From positions 1 through 14,953 of the forward strand of contig CAWCTB010000049.1 of the NCBI GenBank assembly GCA_963798275.1: a stretch of DNA of 14,953 nucleotides. Reading direction: 5' to 3'. The position numbers were made by a program, and so were the translations under genes. Positions 14,643 to 14,953 of the stretch are shown here, in pieces (positions within the stretch are counted from its first letter, which is position 1; each line of letters starts with the position of its first letter). The DNA comes from CAWCTB01 sp963798275 (GTDB lineage Bacteria; Acidobacteriota; Terriglobia; Terriglobales; Acidobacteriaceae). The notes beneath the pieces are model-generated. The model was not told where the DNA came from and did not search any database. It was given only the letters and a program-made list of their open reading frames with translations.

Positions 14643-14953
14643 GCCCCCGGCGTAGAACGAACCCCAATTGTGCCCCTCCCTATCCATTGCTGACCCAGGA
14701 AGATCACCCCTGGAGTTACAACATTTTCGCTGGTTCCGGATCTAAGGAAGCCACTTCTAAGCGCGAAACAGCGAAGCACGCTTCCACCGACAGATTTTCT
14801 CGTCAATCGAGTTGGGCAGGAAATTAGCACAAAAGTGCATTATTTTGCACTTCACGGGTAGGCTTATGATGCTAACTGGCTTTGATAGAGCAATATCGGT
14901 TGGCGCTGTAAATGCAGTACTACTACCACTAACTGAGGAGTGGCCTTGAATTC
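14643..14953. other. Non-coding region at right edge, probable leader of a downstream gene
   Basis: 311 nt with no convincing gene; base composition becomes AT-richer after 14820. It contains GCAC-AAAA-GTGC and AAGTGCA-TTATTT-TGCACTT dyads (14827-14852), a TATGAT at 14864-14869 that could be a -10 box, and a ribosome-site-like GAGGAG (14935-14940) five bases before a TTG at 14946. A gene may begin there and continue beyond the window. Confidence 0.5.
14827..14852. promoter_or_regulatory. Alternating GCAC/GTGC half-sites (candidate operator)
   Basis: GCAC (14827-14830), AAGTGCA (14833-14839) and TGCACTT (14846-14852) form two overlapping dyads with 4-nt and 6-nt spacers. They lie about 12 nt before a TATGAT sequence, a position suited to a repressor or activator site. 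No known consensus was matched. Confidence 0.4.

Noticed and set aside
14825..14852. Sigma54 (-24/-12) promoter
   Set aside because: The GCAC/TTGCA-like pieces do not give GG and GC at the required 10-nt spacing.
14948..14953. GAATTC at the window end as a cloning junction
   Set aside because: The same hexamer occurs several times inside the window (for example near 1463, 8705 and 9296), so its position at the edge carries no weight.

Overview
This window is gene-dense, GC-rich bacterial chromosomal DNA with Shine-Dalgarno starts and a mixed set of metabolic and membrane genes. The gene content and protein style resemble a soil Acidobacteriota (Koribacter/Terriglobia-like) genome. That placement is an impression from the proteins, not a computed assignment. 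I see no rRNA, tRNA, CRISPR array, transposase or phage gene.

Layout. (1) 1-521, +: the 3' part of a rhomboid protease gene. (2) 591-3964, -: a compact five-gene unit read right to left: membrane glycosyltransferase GT2, two tandem 6-pyruvoyl-tetrahydropterin synthase (PTPS) paralogues, GTP cyclohydrolase I (FolE) and a short-chain dehydrogenase (SDR). Its gaps are 12 nt, a 4-nt overlap, 31 nt and 2 nt. FolE, PTPS and an SDR reductase are the three activities of animal-type tetrahydrobiopterin synthesis. Both PTPS copies have the human-type Cys-x5-HGH spacing rather than the QueD Cys-x3-HGH spacing, so this is the best candidate for an under-described system here. (3) 3965-4470: a non-coding region with candidate divergent promoters. 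(4) 4471-4956, +: a TlpA/ResA-like thioredoxin lipoprotein. (5) 5128-6665, -: an exported TPR protein. (6) 7007-9954, +: an acyl-CoA synthetase, then a membrane-anchored protein of unknown function. (7) 9979-11230, -: an exported OB-fold-like protein and a DinB-fold protein. (8) 11349-14251, -: a Cu+/Ag+ P1B-1 ATPase with an unusual N-terminus (three YHS and two Cys-rich heavy-metal-binding modules). Divergent from it is a 75-residue HMA-like protein without CxxC (14415-14642, +). (9) 14643-14953: non-coding, probably the leader of a gene that starts at the right edge.

A major caveat is sequence quality or gene decay. Five minus-strand genes (SDR, folE, GT2, TPR, ATPase) contain 14 single-base indels that I could place by continuity of conserved motifs: 12 extra bases and 2 missing. 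Removing them gives full-length proteins of normal family size (275, 200, 354, 511 and 965 residues). This looks more like uncorrected long-read error than real pseudogenes. Coordinates for these genes span the whole reconstructed reading, and each entry gives the shift positions.
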